Shown: positions 18,814 through 27,715 of the stretch, piece by piece
Layout of the letters: each line of letters begins with the position of its first letter
Position numbering within the stretch: the first letter of the stretch is position 1
Program-made: the position numbers and the translations under genes
Origin: Streptococcus hyovaginalis DSM 12219
GTDB lineage: Bacteria > Bacillota > Bacilli > Lactobacillales > Streptococcaceae
NCBI RefSeq assembly: GCF_000420785.1
Contig: NZ_ATVP01000001.1
Span: forward strand, 189,799-253,798
Direction of reading: 5' to 3'
Length of the DNA stretch: 64,000 bases
Notes under the pieces: model-generated
Seen by the model: the letters and a program-made list of their open reading frames with translations, nothing else
Told to the model about the DNA's origin: nothing
Database searches by the model: none

Positions 18814-19686
18814 ATGATTAAAAAAGTTTCGACGCTATTAACTCTAGGTCTAGCAGCAAGCATCTTGGTAGCTTGTTCCAACAAGGAAGAGACCAAGTCT
18901 CAGTCAAATTGGGAAAAGGTTGAAGAAGCAGGTGTTTTAAAAGTGGCAACACCGGGGACGCTGTACCCAACTTCTTATTACAACGATGATAAGGAATTAA
19001 CCGGTTATGAAATCGATATGTTAAATGAGATCGGAGAGCGCCTGGATATTGACATCGATTATCAAGAAATTGGTGTCGCAGAAGCTTTCACCTCCGTCGA
19101 TAGTGGTAAGGTCGACATTGCTGTTAACAACTTTGATACCACACCAGAACGTTTGGAAAAATACAACTTTTCAATCCCTTACAAATATTCAGTAGGTGGC
19201 ATGATTGTTCGTGAAGATGGCTCATCTGACATTACGGCTAAGGATCTTTCTGACTGGAAAGGGAAAAAAGCAGGCGGTGGTGCTGGTACCCAGTACATGA
19301 AAATCGCTGAAAAACAAGGAGCAGAGCCTGTTATCTATGATAATGTGACCAACGATGTTTATCTTCGTGACGTGTCTACAGGGCGGACAGACTTTATTCC
19401 TAATGACTACTATACACAGAAAGTTGCGGTTAAGTTTGTTACAGAACAATACCCTGATATCAAAGTTAAGCTTGGAGATGTGCAGTACAACCCAACAGAG
19501 CAAGGGATTGTGATGAGCAAGACTGATAATTCTCTTAAGAAAAAATTGGACAGTGTTATCGAAGAGATGAAAGAAGATGGTACACTGAAAGCTATTTCTG
19601 AGAAGTATTATGGTGGCGAAGATTTGACAGAACCTAAGAAAGGCACTGAAAATCTGCCAACAATTGACGTTTCAAAACAAAACTGA
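18814..19686 (+). CDS. Amino-acid ABC transporter substrate-binding lipoprotein
   Basis: Extracellular solute-binding protein of family 3, lipid-anchored. A signal peptide ends in the lipobox ILVAC near residue 22. The mature part has the family pattern: LKVATPGTLYPTSYY, ELTGYEIDMLNEIGERL, DIAVNNFDTTPER, and a C-terminal LKAISEKYYGGEDL. The ATG at 18814 has GAAGGG at the right distance (18801-18806), whereas the in-frame ATG at 18808 does not. About 290 residues. A permease follows after a partial terminator, but no ATPase is adjacent. Confidence 0.9.
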   Translation: MIKKVSTLLTLGLAASILVACSNKEETKSQSNWEKVEEAGVLKVATPGTLYPTSYYNDDKELTGYEIDMLNEIGERLDIDIDYQEIGVAEAFTSVDSGKVDIAVNNFDTTPERLEKYNFSIPYKYSVGGMIVREDGSSDITAKDLSDWKGKKAGGGAGTQYMKIAEKQGAEPVIYDNVTNDVYLRDVSTGRTDFIPNDYYTQKVAVKFVTEQYPDIKVKLGDVQYNPTEQGIVMSKTDNSLKKKLDSVIEEMKEDGTLKAISEKYYGGEDLTEPKKGTENLPTIDVSKQN

Positions 19687-19714
19687 TGGTTTGATAGTGA
19701 TAAAGATGTCGTAG

Positions 19715-19748
19715 AAGAAGGACTGGGCTAGAGTTCAGTCTTCTTTTT
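19715..19748 (+). terminator. Terminator between binding protein and permease
   Basis: AGAAGGACTG and CAGTCTTCT arms with one bulge, around GGCTAGAGTT, followed by TTTTT. Partial read-through would give more binding protein than permease, a common arrangement in such transporters. Confidence 0.65.
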
Positions 19749-19783
19749 ATGGCAGTGTTTAGGCATTTTTATGAGGAGGTATC

Positions 19784-20452
19784 ATGTCTATTAATTGGCA
19801 AGCACTGCTTAATCCTGAATTGGCAATAGAAGCGATTCCAGTCATTTTAGAAGGACTGCCTTACACGATTGCCTTATCTCTTATTGGTTTTTTACTTGGC
19901 ACTTTTTTAGGCTTTTTTGTGGCTATTTTTAGGATGTCACCTATTCTGCCTTTGAGATGGTTGGCTATGATTCATGTTTCCCTTATGCGTGGCATTCCGC
20001 TAATGGTTCTCTTATTTTTTATCTATTTTGGACTGCCTTTTATGGGGATCGAGTTGGATGCGATAGCTGCGACGATTGTTTCCTTTACAGTGATGTCCAG
20101 TGCCTATATTTCGGAGATTATTCGTTCGTCATTAGCAGCGGTTGATGTGGGACAGTGGGAAGCCGCACGTTCCTTGGGATTAAGAACGCCAACGATTTAC
20201 CGCAAGGTGATTATTCCTCAAGCCATACGAATCGCGCTACCACCACTCAGTAATGTGCTCTTAGACATGGTGAAAAGCACCGCACTAACAGCTATGATTA
20301 CTGTTCCAGAAATGTTCAATAAAGCTAAAATCATCGGTGGGGCTAAGTCGGATTATATGACTGTCTATATTGTTGTTGCCCTCATGTACTGGATGATCTG
20401 TACCTTGTATGCTATTGCTCAAGATAAGATGGAAAAACGGTTGTCTTTTTAG
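19784..20452 (+). CDS. Amino-acid ABC transporter permease
   Basis: Membrane permease of the His/Glu/Gln family, 222 residues with about five hydrophobic segments. The ATPase-contact EAA loop is EAARSLGLRTPTIYRKVIIP, and MRGIPLMVLLFFIYFGLP is the typical early segment. ATGAGGAGG precedes the start. It belongs with the binding protein upstream; the ATPase must come from elsewhere in the genome or from a shared subunit. Confidence 0.9.
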   Translation: MSINWQALLNPELAIEAIPVILEGLPYTIALSLIGFLLGTFLGFFVAIFRMSPILPLRWLAMIHVSLMRGIPLMVLLFFIYFGLPFMGIELDAIAATIVSFTVMSSAYISEIIRSSLAAVDVGQWEAARSLGLRTPTIYRKVIIPQAIRIALPPLSNVLLDMVKSTALTAMITVPEMFNKAKIIGGAKSDYMTVYIVVALMYWMICTLYAIAQDKMEKRLSF

Positions 20453-20461
20453 ACAAAACAG

Positions 20462-20490
20462 AGGTTCGGACAATCTTCCGAACCTTTTTT
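20462..20490 (+). terminator. Terminator after the permease gene
   Basis: Arms AGGTTCGGA (20462-20470) and TCCGAACCT (20477-20485), followed by six T. A TGCTAAAAT extended -10 at 20502-20510 for the next gene lies just beyond. Confidence 0.88.
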
Positions 20491-20537
20491 GCCTCCCTTT
20501 ATGCTAAAATAGAATCAAGAAAGTTGAGGTGGTTTTG

Positions 20538-21044
20538 ATGAAAATTCAACTGCAATTTGAAAACAATACCCTGCCTGATATATACAGTAAGTACACATCT
20601 GAGCCTGTGAAGGGGTTCTCGGCTATTTCTTTTCCTTTTACAGTTGATGACTTTCCTAAAGAAACAGTTAGTCTAGCTTGGACATTTACAGATCCAGATG
20701 CGATTCCCGTTTGTGGTTTTGAGTACATTCATTGGGTCGTGGCGGATCTTGCTGTCAATACTGATAAAGTAGATATTTCAGAGGATTTTGCGCGTTTGGA
20801 CCAACAGCATGTCAAGGGCTCCAATAGTTTGACTAGTAAATTCTTATCAGGCGATTTTGGCGATCTGTCTCGCTCTTACATTGGGCCTTGCCCTCCTGAC
20901 AAAGACCACCTGTATAACTTGAAAGTATTTGCTTTGGATAAGTCTTTAAACCTCTCGGAAGGATTTTACTTAAATGACTTACACCACGCGATGAAAGGGC
21001 ATATTTTGGCACAGACCAGTCTGGAACTTGTGGGACGTGCTTAG
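20538..21044 (+). CDS. YbhB/YbcL-type phosphatidylethanolamine-binding-like protein
   Basis: 168 residues of the PEBP-like family, cytoplasmic, function not established in bacteria. Family features are SLAWTFTDPDAIPVCGFEYIHWVV (the DPD and HW motifs of the ligand pocket) and YIGPCPPDKDHLYNLKVFALD (GPxPP...H.Y motif). The ATG at 20538 has GAGGTGG at 20526-20532; a GTG at 20529 overlaps this site and is rejected. ung follows nine bases later. Confidence 0.9.
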   Translation: MKIQLQFENNTLPDIYSKYTSEPVKGFSAISFPFTVDDFPKETVSLAWTFTDPDAIPVCGFEYIHWVVADLAVNTDKVDISEDFARLDQQHVKGSNSLTSKFLSGDFGDLSRSYIGPCPPDKDHLYNLKVFALDKSLNLSEGFYLNDLHHAMKGHILAQTSLELVGRA

Positions 21045-21053
21045 AGGTTTATT

Positions 21054-21707
21054 ATGGAACATTCAAAATGGCATGATCTTCTCAAGAAACGGTTGCCTGC
21101 GGGTTATTTTACGCAAATTAATCACTTTATGAATGAGGTCTATGCAAAAGGCACTGTGTATCCCGAGCGGCAGAATGTCTTCAAAGCCTTATCAGTCACA
21201 GACTATGATCAGGTAAAGGTCTTGATATTAGGTCAGGATCCTTATCATGGAGCAGGCCAAGCGCAGGGGCTGTCATTCTCTGTTCCTGATGATATGCCGG
21301 CACCCCCTTCGCTGCAAAATATTTTAAAAGAATTAGCTGATGACGTTGGTGTGCGACACCACCATGATTTGACGCCGTGGGCTGAACAAGGTGTACTCTT
21401 GCTCAATGCCTGCTTGACAGTACCAGCAGGACAGGCTAACGGCCATGCTAACAGGATCTGGGAACCCTTTACAGATGCAGTGATATCACTGCTGAATGAC
21501 AGAAAAGATCCTCTTGTCTTTATCCTTTGGGGTTCATACGCTCGTAAGAAAAAAGCTTTGATTAGTAATCCCCATCACCTGGTTCTTGAATCACCTCACC
21601 CTAGCCCACTTTCTAGTTATCGCGGTTTTTTTGGCAGCAAGCCATTTTCAACAACAAATCGCTTTTTACAAGAACAAGGGCAAAAGTCGATCGACTGGTT
21701 ACGTTAG
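21054..21707 (+). CDS. ung: Uracil-DNA glycosylase
   Basis: Family 1 UNG that removes uracil from DNA as the first step of base excision repair. 217 residues. All signatures are present: [20 protein letters not shown] (catalytic Asp and Tyr), LLLNACLTV (Asn that binds uracil), and [15 protein letters not shown] (catalytic His and the DNA-intercalation loop). In streptococci ung commonly lies next to pyrC, as it does here apart from one broken gene. Confidence 0.97.
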   Translation: MEHSKWHDLLKKRLPAGYFTQINHFMNEVYAKGTVYPERQNVFKALSVTDYDQVKVLILGQDPYHGAGQAQGLSFSVPDDMPAPPSLQNILKELADDVGVRHHHDLTPWAEQGVLLLNACLTVPAGQANGHANRIWEPFTDAVISLLNDRKDPLVFILWGSYARKKKALISNPHHLVLESPHPSPLSSYRGFFGSKPFSTTNRFLQEQGQKSIDWLR

Positions 21708-21720
21708 AAAGTAGGAAAAG

Positions 21721-22111
21721 ATGTTGCAGCTTCAAACGATAAGAGTAGTTGAAAGTCAGTTTTCAGGACCTAACTTTCCAAAGCTCATCCAAACATTTAA
21801 AGAAATGGGAATGGTTAAGCATACCGTTTCATTGGAAACAGGTTTGGTTACTTATACTGATTTTTCAGGAGACACTCTTCAGCAAACAGGCTATCGTGTG
21901 CAAACACCAATCGCTCTGAGTTCTGATAAGGTACAAGTGCAACTAGACCTGAGCGCTCACCAAGCTGACCAAATGATCTTTCCAGAATTCTGTGAAGCAA
22001 TGGCCAAAAGCAGGGGTTGCCCATTGGGTTAGTGACTTAGAAGCCATGCGGTGTACCTATTTTGATAGGAGTGACCACTGTGTCTTTTCAGAAGACATCC
22101 CTCAGATATAA
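21721..22111 (+). pseudogene. DUF1398-family gene with a frameshift near its 3' end
   Basis: The first reading frame gives 103 residues ending in ...FCEAMAKSRGCPLG. Removing one A from the CCAAAAGC run near 22006 restores AMAKAGVAHWVSDLEAMRCT and then YFDRSDHCVFSEDIPQI, ending at the TAA at 22109-22111 for a total of 129 residues. That restored end is typical of DUF1398 proteins. Function unknown. The gene is therefore either a recent pseudogene or carries a sequencing error in a short homopolymer. It lies between ung and pyrC, which starts 12 bases after the restored stop. Confidence 0.85.
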
Positions 22112-22123
22112 AGGAGCAGTATA

Positions 22124-23392
22124 ATGTTATTAATCAAAAATGGTCGGGTTATTGATCCCCAAAGTGGCTTTGATCAGGTAGCTGATATTTTAGTCGATGG
22201 TCAGAAAATCGTTAAGATTGCCCAAAGTATCTCAGCTGAAGATGCTCATGTTATTGATGCTAGTGGGCTAGTTGTTGCTCCTGGCTTGGTTGATATCCAT
22301 GTACATTTCAGGGAGCCAGGACAAACGCATAAAGAAGATATTCATACCGGGGCACTTGCAGCTGCAGCTGGTGGATTTACAACAGTAGTCATGATGGCAA
22401 ATACCAACCCCACTATTTCAACAGTTGAGACCTTGACAGAGGTTTTAGCGTCAGCTGCTAAGGAAAAGATTCACATCAAAAGCAATGCTTCAGTAACCCT
22501 GAACTTTGATGGTGAGAATTTGACTGATTTTGAAGGTCTTTTAAAAACTGGAGCCGTTGGCGTTTCGGATGATGGCATTCCTTTAGAGAATAGTGGCGTG
22601 GTGAGAGCGGCTTTCAAAAAAGCTAAGGCTTTAGACATGGTCATTGCTTTACATGAAGAAGACCCTAACCTAAATGGCATTTTGGGACTGAATGAGTCTG
22701 TTGCTAGGGAACATTTTGGTTGCGGAGGCGCTCGCGGTGTTGCTGAGTATTCCATGATAGCGCGTGATGCTATGATTGCCTATGAGGTTGGCAATCAATT
22801 TCATGTGCAGCATTTATCCAAAGCAGAGTCTGTTAAAGTTGTTGGATTTGTCCGGGAACTGGGAGCTAATGTGACTGCTGAAGTCTCGCCACAACATTTT
22901 TCGAAAACAGAAAGCCTGCTCCTTGAAAAGGGGGCAAATGCCAAAATGAATCCTCCCTTACGTTTGGAATCAGATCGCTTAGCAGTAATTGAGGGTTTGA
23001 AATCAGGTGTTATCTCGATTATTGCAACAGACCACGCGCCTCATCATCGGGATGAAAAGACTGTTGATGATGTCACAAAAGCACCATCGGGCATGACAGG
23101 ACTAGAAACCTCTCTATCTTTGGGATTGACCTATTTGGTTGAAGCGGGTCACTTATCTCTAGTTGACTTATTAACGAAGATGACTCTTAATCCAGCGAAA
23201 CTCTATGGCTTTGATGCCGGGTACTTAGCTGAAAATGGCCCCGCAGATCTGGTTATTTTCTCAGATCATGACAAACGAACCATCAGTGATACCTTCTATT
23301 CCAAAGCTTCTAATTCCCCATTTGTGGGTGAAACTTTGACGGGTAAAGTTTATTACACGATTTGTGATGGGAAAATTGTGTATCAAGATTGA
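22124..23392 (+). CDS. pyrC: Dihydroorotase (type I)
   Basis: Closes carbamoyl-aspartate to dihydroorotate in pyrimidine synthesis. 422 residues. The zinc-binding [16 protein letters not shown] motif, [19 protein letters not shown] and [12 protein letters not shown] are all visible. AAAGGAG precedes the ATG. It is separate from pyrF-pyrE and has no PyrR motif directly upstream. Confidence 0.97.
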   Translation: MLLIKNGRVIDPQSGFDQVADILVDGQKIVKIAQSISAEDAHVIDASGLVVAPGLVDIHVHFREPGQTHKEDIHTGALAAAAGGFTTVVMMANTNPTISTVETLTEVLASAAKEKIHIKSNASVTLNFDGENLTDFEGLLKTGAVGVSDDGIPLENSGVVRAAFKKAKALDMVIALHEEDPNLNGILGLNESVAREHFGCGGARGVAEYSMIARDAMIAYEVGNQFHVQHLSKAESVKVVGFVRELGANVTAEVSPQHFSKTESLLLEKGANAKMNPPLRLESDRLAVIEGLKSGVISIIATDHAPHHRDEKTVDDVTKAPSGMTGLETSLSLGLTYLVEAGHLSLVDLLTKMTLNPAKLYGFDAGYLAENGPADLVIFSDHDKRTISDTFYSKASNSPFVGETLTGKVYYTICDGKIVYQD

Positions 23393-23553
23393 TAGAAAAT
23401 AACCTCACTTTGCTTGCTGTTAACGGTCCATATTTAGAGGAGACATAAGGTAGGCAATGTTTATGACATTGGTATGTTCTGTCATCACATTCTCTAAACA
23501 GAGACACTTGCTAGAAAAGAGCTAACCCTACTGCAAAGAGGGTACTGAATTTT

Positions 23554-23700
23554 TTATCCCCTGATTTCCATGATCAGATCTTTCCACTCCTCTAACAATC
23601 GTGATCTTGAATTTAAACCTAGTTTCTCTAGAGTAGCTTGCAAAAGTTGCTCTTTTTGGATGTCAAAAAAAACACCATAATTTTGGTGTTTACTATGATT
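23554..23700 (-). pseudogene. Coding remnant downstream of plsY
   Basis: On the minus strand an open frame of about 49 codons ends at the TAA at 23554-23556. It reads HQNYGVFFDIQKEQLL and ends with LEEWKDLIMEIRG, which looks like the helical C-terminus of a real protein. There is no start codon or ribosome site, and the plsY terminator hairpin lies inside it, so I take it for a leftover fragment. Family not recognised. Confidence 0.3.
23664..23690 (-). terminator. Terminator of plsY
   Basis: Minus-strand stem AACACCA/TGGTGTT (23671-23677 with 23684-23690) followed, on the minus strand, by seven T (23664-23670), directly after the plsY stop. Confidence 0.85.
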
Positions 23701-24331
23701 TGGGATGCTGTTTGGTAAGATTTAAACCAAACGGCACGATATTTTCTTTTTTGGCTTTAATCCGCTTGATGTTATCTTGATGTCTTAAGACAATCACAGC
23801 TGCCATAGCTAAGACGACGATGGTAAATAAAAGATCATAACCTGTCAAAATGATATCAAAAGCTGGAAAAAGCAAAACACTCAGAGCAGCAATGATAGAT
23901 ACCGTGATACTAGTGAACGAAATCATGCTCGAGAGAAAAAGGGTAATCACAAATAGGACGAACAAATAGGTTAAAAATAAGGGAGCGAATCCTAACAAGA
24001 CGCCTGCACTAGTTGCCACCGCCTTGCCCCCTTTGAATTGTGCAAAGACTGGGTAGGTATGACCGATGATGGCAAAGAATCCAACAAGCAAAGGTGAGAT
24101 AGAACTATGGCACCAAACAGCTATAAGGACGGCTAAAGTTCCCTTCAGTAGATCGACAGCTAGTGTTACTAGACCAGCTTTTTGGCCCAAAATGCGGAAT
24201 GTGTTGGTAGTTCCCATATTACCAGAACCAAAATCACGCAAATTAATATGGTAAATATATTTACCAATCCAAAGCCCAGTAGGAATAGAGCCAAGCAAAT
24301 AAGCGATTAATACGAGTAAAATTGTTTTCAT
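23693..24331 (-). CDS. plsY: Acyl-phosphate glycerol-3-phosphate acyltransferase
   Basis: Polytopic membrane enzyme that makes lysophosphatidic acid from acyl-phosphate and glycerol-3-phosphate. 212 residues from the ATG at 24331, the normal length. Motifs are [42 protein letters not shown] and a late RHQDNIKR. The frame extends upstream by seven codons, but a -10 box lies in that stretch, so this ATG is favoured and the transcript is probably leaderless. It sits opposite to pyrC and parE. Confidence 0.95.
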   Translation of the reverse strand: MKTILLVLIAYLLGSIPTGLWIGKYIYHINLRDFGSGNMGTTNTFRILGQKAGLVTLAVDLLKGTLAVLIAVWCHSSISPLLVGFFAIIGHTYPVFAQFKGGKAVATSAGVLLGFAPLFLTYLFVLFVITLFLSSMISFTSITVSIIAALSVLLFPAFDIILTGYDLLFTIVVLAMAAVIVLRHQDNIKRIKAKKENIVPFGLNLTKQHPKS

Positions 24332-24337
24332 ACAACT

Positions 24338-24346
24338 ATTATAGCA
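24338..24346 (-). promoter_or_regulatory. Extended -10 promoter of plsY with leaderless geometry
   Basis: On the minus strand TGCTATAAT (24338-24346) is an extended -10 element. The plsY ATG begins exactly six bases downstream, so the expected transcription start falls on or next to the A of the ATG and no ribosome site is possible. Confidence 0.7.
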
Positions 24347-24455
24347 TAGCAACTAAAACGAACAAACGTATTTTTAATATTAATACTTTAAATTTTTTTG
24401 CAAAATTTTTGGAAAACTTGTAATATAGGAAAGATGAAACTATTTGGAGGCTATT

Positions 24456-26405
24456 TTGGCTAAAAAAGAAATTAATATAAATAATTACGGTGATGATGCT
24501 ATTCAAGTTTTAGAAGGTTTAGATGCCGTTCGAAAACGTCCAGGTATGTATATTGGCTCAACCGATGCGACAGGTCTCCATCACTTGGTCTGGGAAATCG
24601 TTGATAATGCTGTTGATGAAGCTCTGTCAGGTTTTGGAGAAAGCATTTCAGTAACACTGAATAAAGATGGTTCCGTTAGTGTCGCCGACAATGGTCGTGG
24701 TATGCCGACGGGAAAACACGCTATGGGGATTCCAACAGTTCAAGTTATTTTTACGGTTCTCCATGCTGGTGGTAAGTTTGGACAAGGTGGCTACAAAACT
24801 TCAGGTGGTTTACATGGGGTCGGCTCTTCCGTTGTTAATGCTCTGTCTTCTTGGCTAGAAGTTGAAATTACCCGTGATGGTGCCATTTACAAGCAACGTT
24901 TTGAGGATGGTGGAAAGCCCGTTACAACATTGAAAAAAGTTGGTACAGCACCTAAGTCTAAGACGGGAACAACTGTTACCTTTATGCCGGATGCTACTAT
25001 TTTTTCAACGACAGATTTTCGTTTTAATACCATATCTGATCGCTTGAAAGAGTCAGCCTTTCTTTTAAAGAATGTCACCATGACTCTGACAGACCTTCGT
25101 CCAGAAGAAGAGATTCACGAAGAGTTCCATTACGAAAATGGTGTCCAAGATTTTGTAACTTACCTTAATGAAGATAAGGAAACCTTGACACCAATCATTT
25201 CAATTGAGGGGAGCGACCAAGACTTTCAAGTTGATATCGCCATGCAGTATAATGATGGCTTTTCGGATAATATTCTTTCTTTTGTCAATAATGTCCGCAC
25301 TAAAGATGGTGGGACACATGAAACGGGCTTAAAGTCAGCAATTACTAAGGCTATGAATGATTATGCTCGTAAAACAGGTTTACTGAAAGAAAAAGATAAA
25401 AACCTCGAAGGCTCTGACTATCGGGAAGGTCTTTCAGCAGTTCTGTCTATTTTGGTTCCTGAAGAACACTTACAGTTTGAAGGGCAAACCAAGGACAAAC
25501 TTGGTTCACCTTTAGCAAGACCAGTCGTTGATGGTATTGTCTCTGAAAAACTGACTTATTTCCTCCTTGAAAACGGCGAAGTTGCTTCAAATCTTGTTCG
25601 TAAAGCTATTCGAGCTCGTGATGCGCGTGAAGCTGCTCGGAAAGCTCGTGATGAAAGCCGAAATGGTAAAAAGAATAAAAAGGACAAGGGACTGTTATCA
25701 GGGAAGTTAACTCCAGCCCAATCTAAAAATGCTAAGAAAAACGAGCTGTATTTAGTCGAAGGAGATTCTGCCGGCGGATCAGCTAAGCAGGGGCGTGACC
25801 GAAAGTTTCAAGCTATTTTACCGCTCCGTGGTAAGGTATTGAATACAGAAAAAGCCAAAATGACAGATATCCTTAAGAATGAAGAAATCAATACTATGAT
25901 TCATACCATTGGCGCAGGTGTAGGAGCTGACTTTAACTTAGATGATATCAACTATGATAAAATTATCATCATGACCGATGCTGACACTGATGGAGCCCAC
26001 ATTCAGACCTTGCTCTTAACGTTTTTCTATCGCTATATGAGACCCTTAGTAGAAGCAGGGCATGTCTTCATTGCCCTTCCACCGCTTTATAAAATGTCAA
26101 AAGGCAAAGGGAAAAAAGAAATCGTTGAGTATGCTTGGAGTGATGGTGAATTAGAAGAATTGCGCAAAAGGTTTGGCAAAGGCTCCATTCTCCAACGTTA
26201 TAAAGGTCTTGGGGAAATGAATGCGGATCAGCTTTGGGAAACAACTATGAATCCAGAATCCCGTACCCTTATCAAAGTGACAATTGACGATTTAGCGCGT
26301 GCTGAGCGTCGCGTATCAGTTCTCATGGGAGACAAGGCTGCGCCACGCAGGCAATGGATTGAAGATAACGTTAAGTTCACCTTAGAAGAAAATACCGTTT
26401 TCTAA
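24456..26405 (+). CDS. parE: DNA topoisomerase IV subunit B
   Basis: ATPase subunit of topoisomerase IV, which decatenates chromosomes with ParC. About 649 residues from the TTG at 24456, supported by GGAGG at 24446-24450. This start gives the usual AKKEININNYGDDAIQVLEG beginning. The GHKL ATPase shows EIVDNAVDEAL, DNGRGMP and GLHGVGSSVVNALS; the TOPRIM part shows YLVEGDSAGGSAKQGRD and MTDADTDGAH. The quinolone-region segment LPLRGKVLNTEKAKM looks ordinary. parC lies 1.3 kb downstream. Confidence 0.97.
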   Translation: MAKKEININNYGDDAIQVLEGLDAVRKRPGMYIGSTDATGLHHLVWEIVDNAVDEALSGFGESISVTLNKDGSVSVADNGRGMPTGKHAMGIPTVQVIFTVLHAGGKFGQGGYKTSGGLHGVGSSVVNALSSWLEVEITRDGAIYKQRFEDGGKPVTTLKKVGTAPKSKTGTTVTFMPDATIFSTTDFRFNTISDRLKESAFLLKNVTMTLTDLRPEEEIHEEFHYENGVQDFVTYLNEDKETLTPIISIEGSDQDFQVDIAMQYNDGFSDNILSFVNNVRTKDGGTHETGLKSAITKAMNDYARKTGLLKEKDKNLEGSDYREGLSAVLSILVPEEHLQFEGQTKDKLGSPLARPVVDGIVSEKLTYFLLENGEVASNLVRKAIRARDAREAARKARDESRNGKKNKKDKGLLSGKLTPAQSKNAKKNELYLVEGDSAGGSAKQGRDRKFQAILPLRGKVLNTEKAKMTDILKNEEINTMIHTIGAGVGADFNLDDINYDKIIIMTDADTDGAHIQTLLLTFFYRYMRPLVEAGHVFIALPPLYKMSKGKGKKEIVEYAWSDGELEELRKRFGKGSILQRYKGLGEMNADQLWETTMNPESRTLIKVTIDDLARAERRVSVLMGDKAAPRRQWIEDNVKFTLEENTVF

Positions 26406-26452
26406 GATGATCACTGTTACTGATAAATATGATCCGGAACAAGATATGAACT

Positions 26453-26476
26453 CTACCATTGATGGAACAATGGTAG
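26453..26476. repeat. Inverted repeat between parE and the YkvA-like gene
   Basis: Perfect 9-base arms CTACCATTG and CAATGGTAG around a six-base loop, without a T-run. It lies in front of the next gene's ribosome site; role unknown. Confidence 0.6.
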
Positions 26477-26492
26477 AATAAGAGGTTACATA

Positions 26493-26912
26493 ATGAAAAG
26501 ACATTTTGATAAAAAACAAGCGATGGTAGAATTACAAAGCCGTTATCAAAAGGCCGATCAATTATTAAGGGATGATGCTAAAATGGAACCATTTCTTGAA
26601 AAACTAGAAAAGAAGATAAAATGGATTCCATTTGTTCGTCAAGAATTGAAGATGATCCCTATTTTAATCAGTATGGTTCGTAGTTACTGGAAAAAAGATT
26701 ACACACGTGTGCCTCGCAGAACCATGTTAGCTATCGTCAGTGCTCTCATCTATTTTCTATCTCCAATTGACGTTATTCCAGACTGGATTCCTGTTTTAGG
26801 TCAAATAGACGATGCTCTTGTCGTTGCTACTTGCTGGAAGTTGGTTAATAAAGATGTTGAAGACTACCGACAATGGCAGAAAGAGCGAAAGCAACAGCAA
26901 CTGAAAAGTTAG
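26493..26912 (+). CDS. YkvA/DUF1232-family membrane protein
   Basis: 139 residues. The C-terminal half contains the DUF1232 signature: PRRTMLAIVSALIYFLSPID then VIPDWIPVLGQIDDALVV, a hydrophobic hairpin with the conserved SPID.IPD motif. The N-terminal half is charged and helical. AGAGG precedes the ATG. Function is unknown for the family. It lies between parE and the repeat-bearing gap before parC. Confidence 0.88.
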   Translation: MKRHFDKKQAMVELQSRYQKADQLLRDDAKMEPFLEKLEKKIKWIPFVRQELKMIPILISMVRSYWKKDYTRVPRRTMLAIVSALIYFLSPIDVIPDWIPVLGQIDDALVVATCWKLVNKDVEDYRQWQKERKQQQLKS

Positions 26913-27256
26913 CTCCTAAGAGATTAAGTCTTTCTTGAAGTGAAAAGAAGATAGGGTATGCGGATTACTTTGGAAGAGTAGGCGATGCCAAGGCCTTTTC
27001 TTTCGTCCTCTTAAGATTTTCAGTAGTTTGTTTTAGTAAACTGTGAATAACAAATTGTGTCACAATTCCTTTTAAGATTGTGGAAGGAGTAAAAGATACT
27101 CTAAAAATAAAAATTGGGAAATTAAGATTTCCTAGTGATTTTTCAAATTGATTCTCACTTAGTCATTAGGATTAATACTGTAAACAAAAAACTCTGATAG
27201 AAAACAAAACTTTCACTCAAGAATAAAGAGAGGATAAGTCAGTTAGTATTCTAACT

Positions 27257-27333
27257 AAACGTGGGCTATGGATAGCGCCAAACTCCTTTCTATACACAAT
27301 AAAAGGAGTTGAATTGGCTCTAACGACTGTTTA
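27257..27333. repeat. Intergenic repeat module, copy 1
   Basis: About 77 bases beginning AAACGTGGGCTATGG. It matches copy 2 at roughly 60 of 77 positions by eye. Within it AACTCCTTT and AAAGGAGTT form a perfect 9-base hairpin, a compensated structure that suggests a folded element. Confidence 0.75.
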
Positions 27334-27558
27334 AGTTGGAAATGGTTATTATTGGTTGCCTACTAGTAAAGTAACAAAAAATTAAAATTTTTAATAAGGA
27401 ACAAAGAAAGGAATGTTCAGGTGGTTTTATTGAACGTGGGACTAAATTCCTAGTGAAAAAGATATATTTCTCTAGATGTTTTACATCGCCGATTGATTTT
27501 CTATTTCATACGGAGTTTTTCGGCAAGCCGAATCGTCCCTTTGTATCTTGAGATAACG

Positions 27559-27635
27559 AAACGCGGGCTACGGACTGTGTCAAAATCCCTTCTACATACA
27601 ATGAAAGGAGTTGAATCCGCCCTAAAGGCTGTGTA
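27559..27635. repeat. Intergenic repeat module, copy 2
   Basis: About 77 bases beginning AAACGCGGGCTACGG, aligned without gaps to copy 1. It is followed by GTAAAAAAGATAAATCGTC and an AT-rich tail that runs to the parC start. The family is not one I can name; it does not match the pneumococcal BOX element as I know it. Confidence 0.75.
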
Positions 27636-27715
27636 AAAAAGATAAATCGTCGAGAAAATCAGGATTTTCTACCGATTTCCTATTTTTACTTTGCCTTTTA
27701 CGGGCTTAATATCCT

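Larger units (their letters stand above)
26913..27715. other. 803-base gap before parC with repeated modules
   Basis: No open frame here looks like a gene. It contains a 15-base palindrome at 27053-27067, two copies of a 77-base module (listed separately) and related AT-rich segments ending in CCGATTTCCTATTTTT-like sequence, the last of which stops only about 30 bases before parC. The region looks like an accumulation of intergenic repeat elements. Confidence 0.6.
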
